The notes: generated by a model from the letters alone, not told the origin. A stretch of DNA of 64,000 nt from UBA1952 sp965200035 (GCA_965200035.1 OZ241334.1:744001-808000); one strand, 5' to 3'; positions 16,947-25,993 are shown, counted from the stretch's first letter. Numbers and translations: made by a program.

Positions 16947-17636
16947 ATGTGTTACAGAGCTTCTACACCAAACAAGAAAGCCTTAGCGGAATTGCTGGGC
17001 AGGGAAGTCTGGGTCAATGATTACAAGGCACATTACCATACATCTGGTTTTGACCATCCTGACCTGCCGGTGATGCTCAGCAGCGATCAGAAAAGTGTGC
17101 AGCCTGTCATCTGGGGATTTGTACCTGAAAACAGCACGAATGAAGATGCGGTGAAATTTTTCAAGTCAGCTTATTCACTCAATGCAAAAGCGGAGACGAT
17201 TTTCACCGTGCCTATGTACAGAAATGTGGCACCACATAAGCGATGTCTGATCTTTGTGGATGGCTTCTTTGAATGGAAGCATACAGGCAGCGGCAAGATT
17301 ATGGATAAGGTGCCTTACTATATTCAGATGCCCGATCATAAGCCGTTTGCACTGGGTGGACTGTGGTCGGAGCGGGACGGTGAAAAGCATTGCAATATCC
17401 TGACTACGGTCGCCAATGAGCTGATGACCACCATTCACAATAGCAAGAAGCGTATGCCATTTATAGTGCCGGAAGTTGCCTGGGAAACATGGCTCAATAT
17501 CAACGCAACTATAGACGCGGTGCAACAAATCATTCATCCATTTCCTGAAGGCTATCTGGAAGCGCACGAGATCAGCAGAATGATTACGAAAAAGGGTGTG
17601 GAAAAAGATGTAGCGGCAGTGCAGGAGGCCGTGTGA
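16947..17636 (+). CDS. SRAP-family abasic-site protein (YedK/HMCES type)
   Basis: A 229-residue protein that shields abasic sites in single-stranded DNA by forming a covalent link through its second residue. The ATG at 16947 is chosen over 16893 because the catalytic cysteine must be residue 2 after Met removal, and here Cys2 follows directly (MCYRAS). The other conserved residues are present: Asn79 in LNAKAE, Glu109 in DGFFEW and His164 in TTIHNSKKRMP. The length matches the family. It stands alone, convergent with the beta-lactamase gene. Confidence 0.93.
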   Translation: MCYRASTPNKKALAELLGREVWVNDYKAHYHTSGFDHPDLPVMLSSDQKSVQPVIWGFVPENSTNEDAVKFFKSAYSLNAKAETIFTVPMYRNVAPHKRCLIFVDGFFEWKHTGSGKIMDKVPYYIQMPDHKPFALGGLWSERDGEKHCNILTTVANELMTTIHNSKKRMPFIVPEVAWETWLNINATIDAVQQIIHPFPEGYLEAHEISRMITKKGVEKDVAAVQEAV

Positions 17637-17661
17637 TACAAATCGTTGCAGGTACTGCCTT

Positions 17662-18555
17662 TCATTTCATCTTGCCCGTGAAATAGTCCCAGGCGAGCCG
17701 GGATATGTCGGCTATGATTTTAGCATTCGTCTCATCCTTTTCTTTGGAGTTTACAACGAATACGCTGATCGCGAAATGTTGGCCATTGGGCAAAATGACG
17801 ATCCCAATATCGTTGGTTGCTGCATAAATTCCCTGTTTATTGATCCCGGAGGTGCCCGTTTTATGGCCTACGACCGTACCCACAGGCAATTCTCCTTTGA
17901 TCCTGTCTTTACCGGATGACGTTTCCGTCATGATTCTCCAGAGATAAGCGTAGCTCTTCGGGGAAAGCATTTTCCGGTTGTAAAAATCGCTGAGCAGGTT
18001 GGTGGCGGCTACCGGAGTCGTCCAGTTTTTATATTGAGCGCTATCGTCTCTGTGCATATCTTCTTCATTGACTTTAATAGATACTTCTTTATTGCCCAGG
18101 CTATGGATATAATCATTTACAACCCGCGCACCGCCAATAAGTCTCAACAGGATATCGCAGCCATTATTATCGCTTTGTGAAACGGTATAGCTCAGGATTT
18201 TGTCCAGTGTAACATCCACTTCCCCATCAGGATATTCTTTTTTCAACGGGCTCCAGGTGTCCGGTAACAAGTCCGATTTTTTCAGGTGTATTTTTTGATT
18301 CAAAGAGAACTTTCCTTTGTCCACCTCATTCAATACAGCCAGCGCAATGTGGAATTTAAAAACGCTCTGCATCGGATAATGGTTGTTATTGACACTCAGG
18401 GTCTCTTTGCTTTCCAGTCCATAGACCGCTACGCCTACATTCGCTTTTTTCTGTGCGATGACCTGCTTGATTTTTTGTTTTAATATATCCGTCTGACCAG
18501 TTGCGCTGAATGCAAAAAAGCTGGTTAAAATGGCGAGCTGAAAGATTTTATTCAT
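17662..18555 (-). CDS. Class A beta-lactamase (subclass A2-like)
   Basis: A 297-residue exported serine hydrolase that opens the beta-lactam ring. The signal peptide is MNKIFQLAILTSFFAFSATG when started at 18555. Class A motifs are intact: Ser64-Val-Phe-Lys67 (SxxK), Ser128-Asp-Asn130 (SDN), the acidic Glu164-Glu165 region before MHRDDSAQYKNW, and Lys232-Thr-Gly234 in HKTGTSG. The QSDNNGCDILL and QYKNW features resemble the CfxA/VEB/PER branch found in Bacteroidota. It is divergent from an AraC-type regulator. There are no flanking mobile elements, so it looks like a resident chromosomal gene. Confidence 0.9.
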   Translation of the reverse strand: MNKIFQLAILTSFFAFSATGQTDILKQKIKQVIAQKKANVGVAVYGLESKETLSVNNNHYPMQSVFKFHIALAVLNEVDKGKFSLNQKIHLKKSDLLPDTWSPLKKEYPDGEVDVTLDKILSYTVSQSDNNGCDILLRLIGGARVVNDYIHSLGNKEVSIKVNEEDMHRDDSAQYKNWTTPVAATNLLSDFYNRKMLSPKSYAYLWRIMTETSSGKDRIKGELPVGTVVGHKTGTSGINKQGIYAATNDIGIVILPNGQHFAISVFVVNSKEKDETNAKIIADISRLAWDYFTGKMK

Positions 18556-18678
18556 GATTTTATTTTTTACAGCGGTACTTTTATTCAGTGTTATCGATAT
18601 GTGCTGCCAGGCTTGCCAGTAGTATCCGTTTGTAAGACAAGTTTCGCCATGCAAATATGATTCCTAAACGGGACAAAA

Positions 18679-19638
18679 ATGGAAAACATCCTGCATCTTC
18701 ATTACCCTGCAATTCTGCCCTCATCGTGTAATGGAATTGTTGAAAACAGCATTCACGTTCTTAAAGAAGATGCGGGCTTCGATCTGCATCTGGACGAGGC
18801 TTGGCTGGGCAAAGTGCGCATGGTATGGGGCCATTATACAGCTACAGAAGAACGACAGATCGGGTTGGCCACGGACCGCGAAGTGGTAGAGCTTCATTTT
18901 AACCTGCATGGCAAGTCGGAGCTGAACAGTAACGGAATCAAGGCAACTATGAACCGGAATGAGCACGGCCTGTTTTATCACCATGAATTTGAGCCGATCG
19001 TAACCATTTATCCTACCCAAAAGCAAGAGAACAATTTTTTCGGCGCGAGCATTCCGCGTACCCTCTTTCAGGAAATAGCTCCGGAGGAAAGTAATTTTTT
19101 ATACCGGCTTTCGCAGCAATCCGGTCAGCAGGCCGATTTCTGGCCGGGCTACAGCCTCAGCATCACTCCGAAAATGAAAGCGCTCATCGCGGAGCTGAAA
19201 ATGACTCCGTACTCCGGGCAGATGAAACGCTTGTTTTTTGAAGCAAAGCTGATCGAGCTTTTGCTCGCGCAGGCAACTGTATTCGATACCTATCTTGAGC
19301 ACCTGCCAGCACAACTGCATCCGGCCGATAAAGAACGTTTATACGAAGCCAAAATGCAGCTGGACCAGCATCCCGAAGAGTATTGCTCCATCGTTCAGCT
19401 GGCCCGGCTGGTAGGTATCAATCAAAAAAAGCTCAAGCAGGGATTCAAAATGTTGTTTGGCTGTACGGTGTTCGCCTATATTTCCGATCTTAAAATGAGC
19501 AGGGCAAAATCACTCTTGCTGGATAGTAAGATGAGCGTAGGCGAGGTAGCCGAGTACACGGGTTATAAGAATCAGCAACATTTCACGGTGGCTTTTAAAA
19601 AGAAGTATGGCATGTTGCCAAGCGCTCTTTTCCGGTAG
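18679..19638 (+). CDS. AraC-family transcriptional regulator
   Basis: A 319-residue regulator with a C-terminal double helix-turn-helix (residues about 220-319). The first helix-turn-helix is in SIVQLARLVGINQKKLKQGF and the second is in MSVGEVAEYTGYKNQQHFTVAFKKKYG, ending with the usual P-S-x-L-F-R. The N-terminal 200 residues are the ligand or dimerisation part and have no recognised sensor fold. It is divergent from the beta-lactamase, with 123 bp between the starts, so control of that gene is possible but not shown. Confidence 0.88.
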   Translation: MENILHLHYPAILPSSCNGIVENSIHVLKEDAGFDLHLDEAWLGKVRMVWGHYTATEERQIGLATDREVVELHFNLHGKSELNSNGIKATMNRNEHGLFYHHEFEPIVTIYPTQKQENNFFGASIPRTLFQEIAPEESNFLYRLSQQSGQQADFWPGYSLSITPKMKALIAELKMTPYSGQMKRLFFEAKLIELLLAQATVFDTYLEHLPAQLHPADKERLYEAKMQLDQHPEEYCSIVQLARLVGINQKKLKQGFKMLFGCTVFAYISDLKMSRAKSLLLDSKMSVGEVAEYTGYKNQQHFTVAFKKKYGMLPSALFR

Positions 19639-19646
19639 ATAGGCAA

Positions 19647-20570
19647 TCACCAGATTGCCGGCTCCTTCTGCTGATGAAAAATCACGGCACTGCCACCGGC
19701 ATATTCCGGATGCACGGTAATGCTATGATCCTGTTCCAGGAATAGAACATTGTTGCCTGTAAGAACTTCCCGGGTTTTATTCAGGTCTTTTGTCTCCACC
19801 ATAAAGGCCGGCAGAAAAGGAAGATCAGGCACTTTATAATCCGGCAGAATATCGGTCATATAAGTGGGCCCCAATACCACCATTTTAGAATGCCCCAGAT
19901 CTGCGGTGTAATAATTATCATCCATCCTGGTAAAGGTATGGCCGGTATAGCGCTCATATTTTGCAGCATATTCTGCAGCCTGCTGTACGCATATCATGAT
20001 GCCGGTGATGCCCGTAGCGCCATTTGCATGATCCATATACCGGGGTTGGAATATCAGCTCAGGAGTATCGTGCTGCGCAATCTGTATCAGCGCTTCCGGA
20101 TCACTGCCCGGCGGGAAGTGCATGGAGCGTGCGCGCATAGTCTGTTCGCCATCGGGGGTCTGTACATCCCGCTGAAAAAGCCGGATATCCGAGCAGGGTG
20201 TTCCCTGTGCTTTCAAGCGTTCCCTTACCTGTTCAATATGATCTGTACCAAAGTGCATCACGTGCAGTCCTGCATAGCGGTGAAGCGGTACCTCAATGTC
20301 GAAAGGACCACGCTGTACCCTGGTGATCTGCTTCCACCGGTCTGCATCTATAACGCCCAGCAGCTCCAGATAGTTTTTCCGGAACATGGCGCAGCGGTTG
20401 CCTGCTCCCAAAAGCTCAGGCTTACCTCCTGCAGTAAGTGGAATGCGCGGCATAGAAACCGGCGTCAGCGTAAATCCAAGCTTTTCATAGCAAGCCGCAA
20501 GTTGGTCGAGGTTGGCATTGATTACACCCACATGGTGCAAAATATCCAGCGTATCTGTCTGTTTTTTCAT
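19647..20570 (-). CDS. VOC-superfamily (glyoxalase-like) protein
   Basis: A 307-residue protein beginning with a glyoxalase-like beta-alpha-beta unit (ILHHVGVINANLDQLAACYEKLGF); further metal-site-type histidines occur in HVMHFGTDH. It likely has two vicinal-oxygen-chelate modules, one in each half. The family includes dioxygenases, lyases and antibiotic-binding proteins, and the reaction cannot be assigned here. There is no signal peptide. It is convergent with the AraC gene (8 bp between stops). Confidence 0.75.
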   Translation of the reverse strand: MKKQTDTLDILHHVGVINANLDQLAACYEKLGFTLTPVSMPRIPLTAGGKPELLGAGNRCAMFRKNYLELLGVIDADRWKQITRVQRGPFDIEVPLHRYAGLHVMHFGTDHIEQVRERLKAQGTPCSDIRLFQRDVQTPDGEQTMRARSMHFPPGSDPEALIQIAQHDTPELIFQPRYMDHANGATGITGIMICVQQAAEYAAKYERYTGHTFTRMDDNYYTADLGHSKMVVLGPTYMTDILPDYKVPDLPFLPAFMVETKDLNKTREVLTGNNVLFLEQDHSITVHPEYAGGSAVIFHQQKEPAIW

Positions 20571-20643
20571 AATGCAAAGCTGCGCCGGATTTAAGCAGCG
20601 CTGTTAACGCAACCGGTACTCGCTTTGACGCAAAAGGGACTAT

Positions 20644-21189
20644 CTAAAATGATGTATCACCCTGCAATGCTAATTCCAGCAACGCCACATTCAGGTTCCG
20701 GTTCTGAAGCGGAAGCCTTGGATCGTCCGGTGTTTGGTGATTCCCGATATGCACGAATCCGTAAGACTTGTAATAATCAATTATTTTTTCATTGTCTGCC
20801 CACGTATCCATTCTTACAAATTTCAGATGATTGCTATGCGCATATTGTATGGCCCAATGCAGCACTTTTTCAAATTGCCGCTGGCCTTTAAAGGCTGGAT
20901 TTACCACGATCCGGTGCAGGTATATAGCATCGCTCTGATCACGTTCGCGCCAGATAAGCGGATCGCTCAGCTGAATGCTGAAAATGCAAAGCAGATCGTC
21001 TGCCTTCGTTATCTTGTACTGAAGGTTGCTTACGATATCTTTTTCGAGCGCCGTTTTGTCAATCGAGTCCCAGACTTTATAGCCATTTTTTCCCTGCAGC
21101 TTCATGGCCTGCTCAAAAAGCTCCCAAATCACATTCCGATCATCTCTGGTAGTATTGATCACTTCTATATCATCTGTATTCTTCTTCAT
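20644..21189 (-). CDS. GNAT-family N-acetyltransferase
   Basis: A 181-residue protein with the GNAT fold: the core strand IYLHRIVVNPAFKGQRQFEKVL carries a degenerate acetyl-CoA pyrophosphate-binding loop (KGQRQF in place of the usual RGxGxG). The segment VRMDTWADNEKIIDYYKSYGF is the classic motif B with the Tyr-Gly-Phe ending. The substrate is unknown. AGGAGG lies only two bases before the ATG, too close to act as a normal ribosome binding site. Confidence 0.85.
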   Translation of the reverse strand: MKKNTDDIEVINTTRDDRNVIWELFEQAMKLQGKNGYKVWDSIDKTALEKDIVSNLQYKITKADDLLCIFSIQLSDPLIWRERDQSDAIYLHRIVVNPAFKGQRQFEKVLHWAIQYAHSNHLKFVRMDTWADNEKIIDYYKSYGFVHIGNHQTPDDPRLPLQNRNLNVALLELALQGDTSF

Positions 21190-21371
21190 GACCTCCTGAT
21201 GTTGCGTTTCATTTTTCCTTTGACCGATGGCCGGAGCAGGATTTTAAATGGAATAACTTAGCCTTCCCGAAGGTAATATCAACAGCCGTATAAGGTTCAG
21301 CCACAGTCAAGAATCCCCTCTATGGCGGCAGTACAGACTTGTCTTGTTCATTTATCTTCGGTCTGTATACT

Positions 21372-21845
21372 ATGAAAAAGGCAACCGAATTAATAGCGCA
21401 GCACTTACTGGAAGTACATGAAGGCAACAACTGGACAGACATGAACCTGACGGATGTTTTAAAAGACATTACAGCGCAGGAAGCGGCTACGGTTACACCG
21501 GCTTCCGCCAATACTATTGAAGCGCTGCTCAATCATATTACGTATTGGAACCGAGTTATGGTGCAGCGCATTATTGGTGTGAAAGTAGAAGTGCCGCTCA
21601 GCAATGGCTTTGATACAAAATTGCCTCTTACAAATGCAGACTGGCAACATGCCATTGCCGAAAATATGGTCTCTGCGTATGAGCTGGCGGAAGCTATAAA
21701 AACAGTGGATGGCACTAAGCTGGAAAAGCCCATTATTGCTGATTATTCCAGTACGTACAAGAACCTGCAGGGCACGGTCGAGCATGTGCATTATCATCTC
21801 GGGCAGATCGTGATGCTCAAAAATCTGGTGCGCGCCTTGTCGTGA
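21372..21845 (+). CDS. DinB-family four-helix protein
   Basis: A 157-residue protein of the DinB/YfiT superfamily, helical and often metal-binding through three histidines. It has the typical pattern in AQHLLEVHEGNNW, an internal HITYWN segment and a C-terminal HVHYHLGQIV with clustered histidines. The start at 21372 gives the usual N-terminus. Members act as thiol-dependent transferases or are uncharacterised; the role here is unknown. The stop abuts the stop of the convergent MarR gene. Confidence 0.8.
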   Translation: MKKATELIAQHLLEVHEGNNWTDMNLTDVLKDITAQEAATVTPASANTIEALLNHITYWNRVMVQRIIGVKVEVPLSNGFDTKLPLTNADWQHAIAENMVSAYELAEAIKTVDGTKLEKPIIADYSSTYKNLQGTVEHVHYHLGQIVMLKNLVRALS

Positions 21846-22472
21846 TTATTTATCTTTTTCCATTACCAGCTCATAGAGCGTATCAAAGTCTTTAATTTTC
21901 TGCTGCAGCCAGAGCGCAGAAAAATCTTCCTCCACTACCTTGAGCAGCTGGATGCAAAGGTGCTTGTCATCTTCCGGCATGGCGTGCAGCATCATTTTGG
22001 CGAGCTTGCCAATTCTTTTTCCGCCGGTAGCCACTGCAGCTTTGCCTTTCGGAGTAAGCATCAGCCTTTTGCTGCGCTTATCTTCTTCATGAACAGTTTC
22101 TGAAACGAGCCCGCGCTTAATCATGCGCTTCAGCATATCGGTGCCGCTTGATATAGGCATCAGATTGGCCAGAATGGCCGCTGATTTTTCAGGGTTAACC
22201 AGGTTTTGTATGGCCAGCAGAAAACCATATTCTTCCATCTGAATCAGTTCCGTTCCTTCCAAAGCTAACTGCGCATAGGTCATCGTCATCTTGGTGATTC
22301 TGCCCATCATACGCAGCAACTGGCCATCTACGATTGCTGCCTTCACGACGTCCTTATTGTGCTTTTCCCGGTTGCTGACCAGATAATGACGGCAAAAATC
22401 TTCGATGCTTCCTGCGGGATATTCCTGCTCAAATGCAGCCCATGTATTTACCAGCTCTACTACTCTGTTCAT
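21846..22472 (-). CDS. MarR-family transcriptional regulator
   Basis: A 208-residue winged-helix regulator. The helix-turn-helix lies in about residues 85-125 (NPEKSAAILANLMPISSGTDMLKRMIKRGLV) and the basic wing is EEDKRSKRLMLTPKG, both typical of MarR proteins. It is longer than the usual 140-150 residues because of about 50 extra N-terminal residues. It is divergent from a small membrane protein/cytochrome c/NAD(P)-binding gene cluster, with 109 bp between the starts, and may control that cluster; this is inference. Confidence 0.85.
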   Translation of the reverse strand: MNRVVELVNTWAAFEQEYPAGSIEDFCRHYLVSNREKHNKDVVKAAIVDGQLLRMMGRITKMTMTYAQLALEGTELIQMEEYGFLLAIQNLVNPEKSAAILANLMPISSGTDMLKRMIKRGLVSETVHEEDKRSKRLMLTPKGKAAVATGGKRIGKLAKMMLHAMPEDDKHLCIQLLKVVEEDFSALWLQQKIKDFDTLYELVMEKDK

Positions 22473-22539
22473 ATAATCCGTTCTCGTAGCAAAAGTGAAA
22501 ATAATTTTCCGGAAACGTATTTTTATTCCAATTTCGGAT

Positions 22540-22547
22540 TACATTTG
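22540..22547 (+). promoter_or_regulatory. -7 box of the membrane protein/cytochrome c cluster
   Basis: TACATTTG matches TAnnTTTG exactly, 34 bases before the ATG at 22582 in the gap shared with the divergent MarR gene. Confidence 0.55.
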
Positions 22548-22581
22548 TCGAAACTATTACGATAACGAAACAAAATAAATC

Positions 22582-23049
22582 ATGAAAATTTTATTCAACG
22601 CATCATTATTGCTTCATTTGATCAGCCTCGTTCTTATGGTTGGCACTACACTGGCCGGAGCATTCATCAACAAGAAGTTCTGGCTGGCGTATCTGCAGAA
22701 TTCAGAAAAGGGCCTCATCATCAGGAGTGCGATTGCCGCCTTACCGGCAATGATGGCTATAGGCCTGGTGCTGCTTATTCTTTCAGGCGTAGGAATGATG
22801 GTGGCTACGATGGGCGTATTTGGGGCGCAAGTCTGGTTCCGTATTAAGATAGCGCTGGTTGTGCTTGTTGCGGTCAATGGAATTATTGTTGGCAGGCGTC
22901 AGGGCAAGCGGCTCAAGGCAATGTTGGCAACGCCTGATGTTGCAGCACCGGTGCTCGTATCACTTCGCAGGCAAACGCAGCTATTCTATGTCATTCAGCT
23001 TACGTTGTTCTTTCTCATCTTTCTGCTGAGCGCTTTCAAATTCAATTAA
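22582..23049 (+). CDS. Small four-helix integral membrane protein, unknown
   Basis: A 155-residue protein with four predicted membrane helices near residues 5-28, 48-78, 85-108 and 135-153. The first loop has charged residues (NKKFWLAY) and the third loop is basic (GRRQGKRLK). I do not recognise it with certainty; it resembles small DUF2269/CopD-like membrane proteins. The next gene, a cytochrome c lipoprotein, begins only 12 bp later, suggesting a membrane redox function shared with it. Confidence 0.65.
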   Translation: MKILFNASLLLHLISLVLMVGTTLAGAFINKKFWLAYLQNSEKGLIIRSAIAALPAMMAIGLVLLILSGVGMMVATMGVFGAQVWFRIKIALVVLVAVNGIIVGRRQGKRLKAMLATPDVAAPVLVSLRRQTQLFYVIQLTLFFLIFLLSAFKFN

Positions 23050-23061
23050 AACTTCCTGCTC

Positions 23062-23409
23062 ATGAAATCCTTTTTCTGTCTCTTGCTATGCTCGACGTTT
23101 GCAGCCGCCTGCAGCGACAATCAGGCACCAACGGCTGATGTAATAAATGAAGCTCCGGCTCCTTCCGCCGAGTCTGCTGTAAATAAATCAGGTAAGGCAG
23201 TTTTTGAAAAGCACTGCACAGGCTGCCATGGCTCCGGCGGCACAGCGGGCATAGGCAATGCAGCGAATCTGCATACCAGTTCACTGGACAGCACGGCTAT
23301 TATGGGTATCCTGCAAAAAGGCAGAGGTGGCATGCCTTCTTTCAAAGAGGTGCTCAATCCCGAAGAGATGACGCAGGTACGCAATTATGTAGTACAACTG
23401 CGCAGGTAA
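23062..23409 (+). CDS. Cytochrome c class I lipoprotein
   Basis: A 115-residue c-type cytochrome. The signal sequence MKSFFCLLLCSTFAAACS ends in a lipobox-like AAAC with Cys17, so it is probably a lipid-anchored periplasmic protein. The haem-binding motif CTGCH (residues 52-56) follows KAVFEKH. The axial methionine is probably in GGMPSFKEVL, and the C-terminal helix EEMTQVRNYVVQLRR is typical. It should pass electrons to or from a periplasmic or membrane partner, perhaps the adjoining four-helix protein. Confidence 0.9.
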   Translation: MKSFFCLLLCSTFAAACSDNQAPTADVINEAPAPSAESAVNKSGKAVFEKHCTGCHGSGGTAGIGNAANLHTSSLDSTAIMGILQKGRGGMPSFKEVLNPEEMTQVRNYVVQLRR

Positions 23410-23436
23410 TGAATCCATTTAAAAAACTCATGCTTT

Positions 23437-24084
23437 ATGCAAAACTCATTATCCATTTTCGTCTTTGGCGCAAACGGCGGCTGTGGTAGCCAGATCGTAC
23501 AACAGGCACTCGACGCAGGCCATCAGGTGAAGGCGCTCGTACGCAATCCTGAAAAGCTAACACTCTCCAACCCGAAACTGAAGGTTATAAAAGGAGATGT
23601 ATTAATACCTGAAACGTTCGATACAGAACTTGAAGGAATTGATGTGGTGATAACGGCATTAGGCGCTTCCAATAAGGCACCTACAGTTGTTTTGTCCGTT
23701 GGTGTAAAGAATGTCTTAAATGCTATGGAGGCATATGGCGTTAAACGATTCCTGTGCATATCCGCGCAGGCAATCGTCATCAGTCCCATGTATCCATTAT
23801 GGCAAAAACTGTTCGTAAAATATATCCTGCAGCCGCTGCTTAAAAATGTTTATGATGATGCGCTTCGTATGGAAGCTGCTTTACATGAGAAAAGAAATCT
23901 TAACTGGACGATTGTAAGGCCGCCGCGGCTCTTGAATAAGCCTGCAAAAGGTAAGTACAGAATTGCGGTCAATGGTTATTTGAAAACGCCGCTAAGCATT
24001 GCGCGTGCAGACGTTGCTCACTATATGATTCACCATTTGAAAGATGAAAGCACTTACCGTGCGGTGGTAGAGATTGCATATTGA
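23437..24084 (+). CDS. NAD(P)-binding NmrA/SDR-like oxidoreductase
   Basis: A 215-residue protein with an N-terminal Rossmann glycine motif (VFGANGGCGSQIVQQAL) and the NmrA-type segment VKALVRNPEKL, followed by VIKGDV and VVITALGAS. It belongs to the atypical short-chain dehydrogenases, which often bind NADPH as a redox sensor or reduce flavin-like substrates. It is the third gene after the MarR regulator gap, 27 bp behind the cytochrome gene. Confidence 0.85.
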   Translation: MQNSLSIFVFGANGGCGSQIVQQALDAGHQVKALVRNPEKLTLSNPKLKVIKGDVLIPETFDTELEGIDVVITALGASNKAPTVVLSVGVKNVLNAMEAYGVKRFLCISAQAIVISPMYPLWQKLFVKYILQPLLKNVYDDALRMEAALHEKRNLNWTIVRPPRLLNKPAKGKYRIAVNGYLKTPLSIARADVAHYMIHHLKDESTYRAVVEIAY

Positions 24085-24098
24085 GGTGCGATTGTAGC

Positions 24099-25325
24099 TT
24101 AGCTATACGCTTTTAACCGGATGCCGTTGGCTGCGGAAGTCACAGACTTCTGTACCTTTTTGAGCATTCCACGAATCAATTTTTCCCGCCATGGCAGGGC
24201 CAGTATCAGTCTCAGCATTCGATTCTGAAACCAGACTTGTCTTGCTGATGCAGGCACCATTTCCTTAAGTACCTCGATACCCAATTGCTGATTGGCGGCT
24301 ACATAAGTTTTCATCTGCTCCTGATAATTCATAAAGCCCCGCCGATAATCATCGCCTGCAGCAGCGAGCTCACCCGCCAGCACATAGGCACCCACCAATG
24401 CCATACTCGAACCCTGACCAGATGCCGGTGAAGGGCAATAACCTGCATCTCCCAGCAATACTACCCTGCCTTTATGAAGCTCATTCATCTGTACCTGGCC
24501 GAGGATATCAAAGTAAAAATCCTTTGCTTGATACATGCCCTGGAGAATCACATCTGCTTTCCAGCCGGCGTTGTTAAACTGTTGCGCTACCGCTTCTTTT
24601 TGTTGCTGAATGCTATGATAACGCTGTGTTTCAAAGCCGGAACGGTACATCATGAACACTTTTGCTTCCGCACCATTATGCGTGCTGTACACGTTGATGA
24701 TTTTACCTGCCGCATGATAGGTCAGCTCCCAGCGATCAATATTGAACTGATTGGACATTGTAAAAATGCAGATAGACGCTCCCATGTTTTTAATAAACGC
24801 CTGCTCTTCCCCAAAGACCAGCTTTCGAACTTTTGAGTGAAGTCCGTCTGCCGCAACAACGAGGTCGTAATTTTTTACCGCCCCACTTTTAAAGGTTACA
24901 GTTACTCCATCTGCATTTTCATTGATCGCTGCGATAGAATCATTGAACAGGTAAGTGGTATCCTCTTTAGTAATGTTGTACAGGATATTCACCAGGTCTC
25001 CACGCATGATTTCAATATCATCCCCTTCGCGCATACCAAACAAATTCGGGTCATCCATATTGACGATCCTTTTGCCATCGCGGTTCACAATAGATGATCC
25101 GAGCATGTCCGTAGCCTCTTCTTTTATTTTATGCAAAAGGCCCATCTGCCGGATCACGCTGACAGCTGTGCCGCGTATATCAATACGGTAACCACCGGTA
25201 CGGACAGCCGGAGCTTTTTCAACAATGGTGACCATATAATTATGCCGGCTGAGCCAGTAGGCAAGCGCAGGACCACCAATGCCTGCACCGGAAATCAATA
25301 TCTCTTTCCTTTTATAATTATTCAT
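24099..25325 (-). CDS. FAD-dependent monooxygenase (PHBH fold)
   Basis: A 408-residue flavin monooxygenase. FAD-binding GAGIGG is at residues 14-19 (ISGAGIGGPALAYWL). The DG-type motif VVAADGLHSKVRKL and the second FAD motif GRVVLLGDAGYCPSPASGQG are clear. The overall layout resembles TetX-like and aromatic hydroxylase enzymes, but substrate cannot be deduced. It is 26 bp downstream of the tetR gene in the same direction, so it is probably co-transcribed and repressed by that regulator. Confidence 0.88.
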   Translation of the reverse strand: MNNYKRKEILISGAGIGGPALAYWLSRHNYMVTIVEKAPAVRTGGYRIDIRGTAVSVIRQMGLLHKIKEEATDMLGSSIVNRDGKRIVNMDDPNLFGMREGDDIEIMRGDLVNILYNITKEDTTYLFNDSIAAINENADGVTVTFKSGAVKNYDLVVAADGLHSKVRKLVFGEEQAFIKNMGASICIFTMSNQFNIDRWELTYHAAGKIINVYSTHNGAEAKVFMMYRSGFETQRYHSIQQQKEAVAQQFNNAGWKADVILQGMYQAKDFYFDILGQVQMNELHKGRVVLLGDAGYCPSPASGQGSSMALVGAYVLAGELAAAGDDYRRGFMNYQEQMKTYVAANQQLGIEVLKEMVPASARQVWFQNRMLRLILALPWREKLIRGMLKKVQKSVTSAANGIRLKAYS

Positions 25326-25351
25326 GCTATTGTATTTGAATGGGCATTGAT

Positions 25352-25924
25352 CTATGCCGGAAAAAGAAGCTCAGCGATTACCGTTATGTATTTTCGTAAC
25401 GCCTTTTTTTCAGAAAGCTGAATGCCGGTGAACTGTTCTATTTCTTTTGTTGAAAACGACAGGCTTACTAAAGAGGAGAAGGCAAGCGTAACACTGATCC
25501 GCAACCTGTAATCATTACTTTCAGGCTTCAGACTTTTAGCCAGTTGGTAAATAGTATCATACACTTTCAGGTTGGCCGGGTTTACGTTATCCGCTTTCAG
25601 CATACTGAGAATGCGCGTTTTAGCAAAGCCATCCTGCTCAATGCTGGCAAGGTGCAGGAATTCCAGATAATTGATAAGGTCGCTGCGATTTGGCTTTTGT
25701 AAATCAAGATTCTGGTCTATCCATTCCTGCTGTCCGTCGATGATGAGCGAGTCTAAAGCTTCGGCAAAAAGCGCGTCTTTAGCGCCGAAATAATAATTGA
25801 CAGCGGCAATATTCACTTTTGCTTGGGCGGCTATCTCGCGCACGCTGATCTGATCCATCGCTTTCTTACCGAGCAACATTTTTGTTGCCGAAATAATTTT
25901 TTCTTTTGGATTGTCTTTGCTCAT
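25352..25924 (-). CDS. TetR-family transcriptional repressor
   Basis: A 190-residue repressor. The N-terminal helix-turn-helix is clear: KEKIISATKMLLGKKAMDQISVREIAAQAKV with the recognition helix ending in AAVNYYFGAKDALF. The C-terminal domain would bind an inducer. The ATG at 25924 is preferred to one at 25945. Its -7 box and a 13-bp-arm palindrome lie just upstream, so it is probably autoregulated together with the downstream monooxygenase. Confidence 0.9.
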   Translation of the reverse strand: MSKDNPKEKIISATKMLLGKKAMDQISVREIAAQAKVNIAAVNYYFGAKDALFAEALDSLIIDGQQEWIDQNLDLQKPNRSDLINYLEFLHLASIEQDGFAKTRILSMLKADNVNPANLKVYDTIYQLAKSLKPESNDYRLRISVTLAFSSLVSLSFSTKEIEQFTGIQLSEKKALRKYITVIAELLFPA

Positions 25925-25942
25925 AATATTGATATGATGAAG

Positions 25943-25950
25943 CAAATCTA
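25943..25950 (-). promoter_or_regulatory. -7 box of the tetR-monooxygenase operon
   Basis: TAGATTTG on the minus strand is an exact TAnnTTTG match, 18 bases before the tetR ATG. Its upstream recognition region is covered by the palindrome at 25955-25993. Confidence 0.6.
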
Positions 25951-25954
25951 CGAT

Positions 25955-25993
25955 TAAAACAATAATTCAAACGATGTTTTAATTATTGTTTTA
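25955..25993. promoter_or_regulatory. Palindromic operator, probable TetR binding site
   Basis: TAAAACAATAATT (25955-25967) and AATTATTGTTTTA (25981-25993) are perfect 13-bp inverted repeats separated by 13 bp. The site lies between two opposed -7 boxes, 30 bp upstream of the tetR start. Occupation by a TetR dimer or pair of dimers would block both promoters. Confidence 0.7.
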
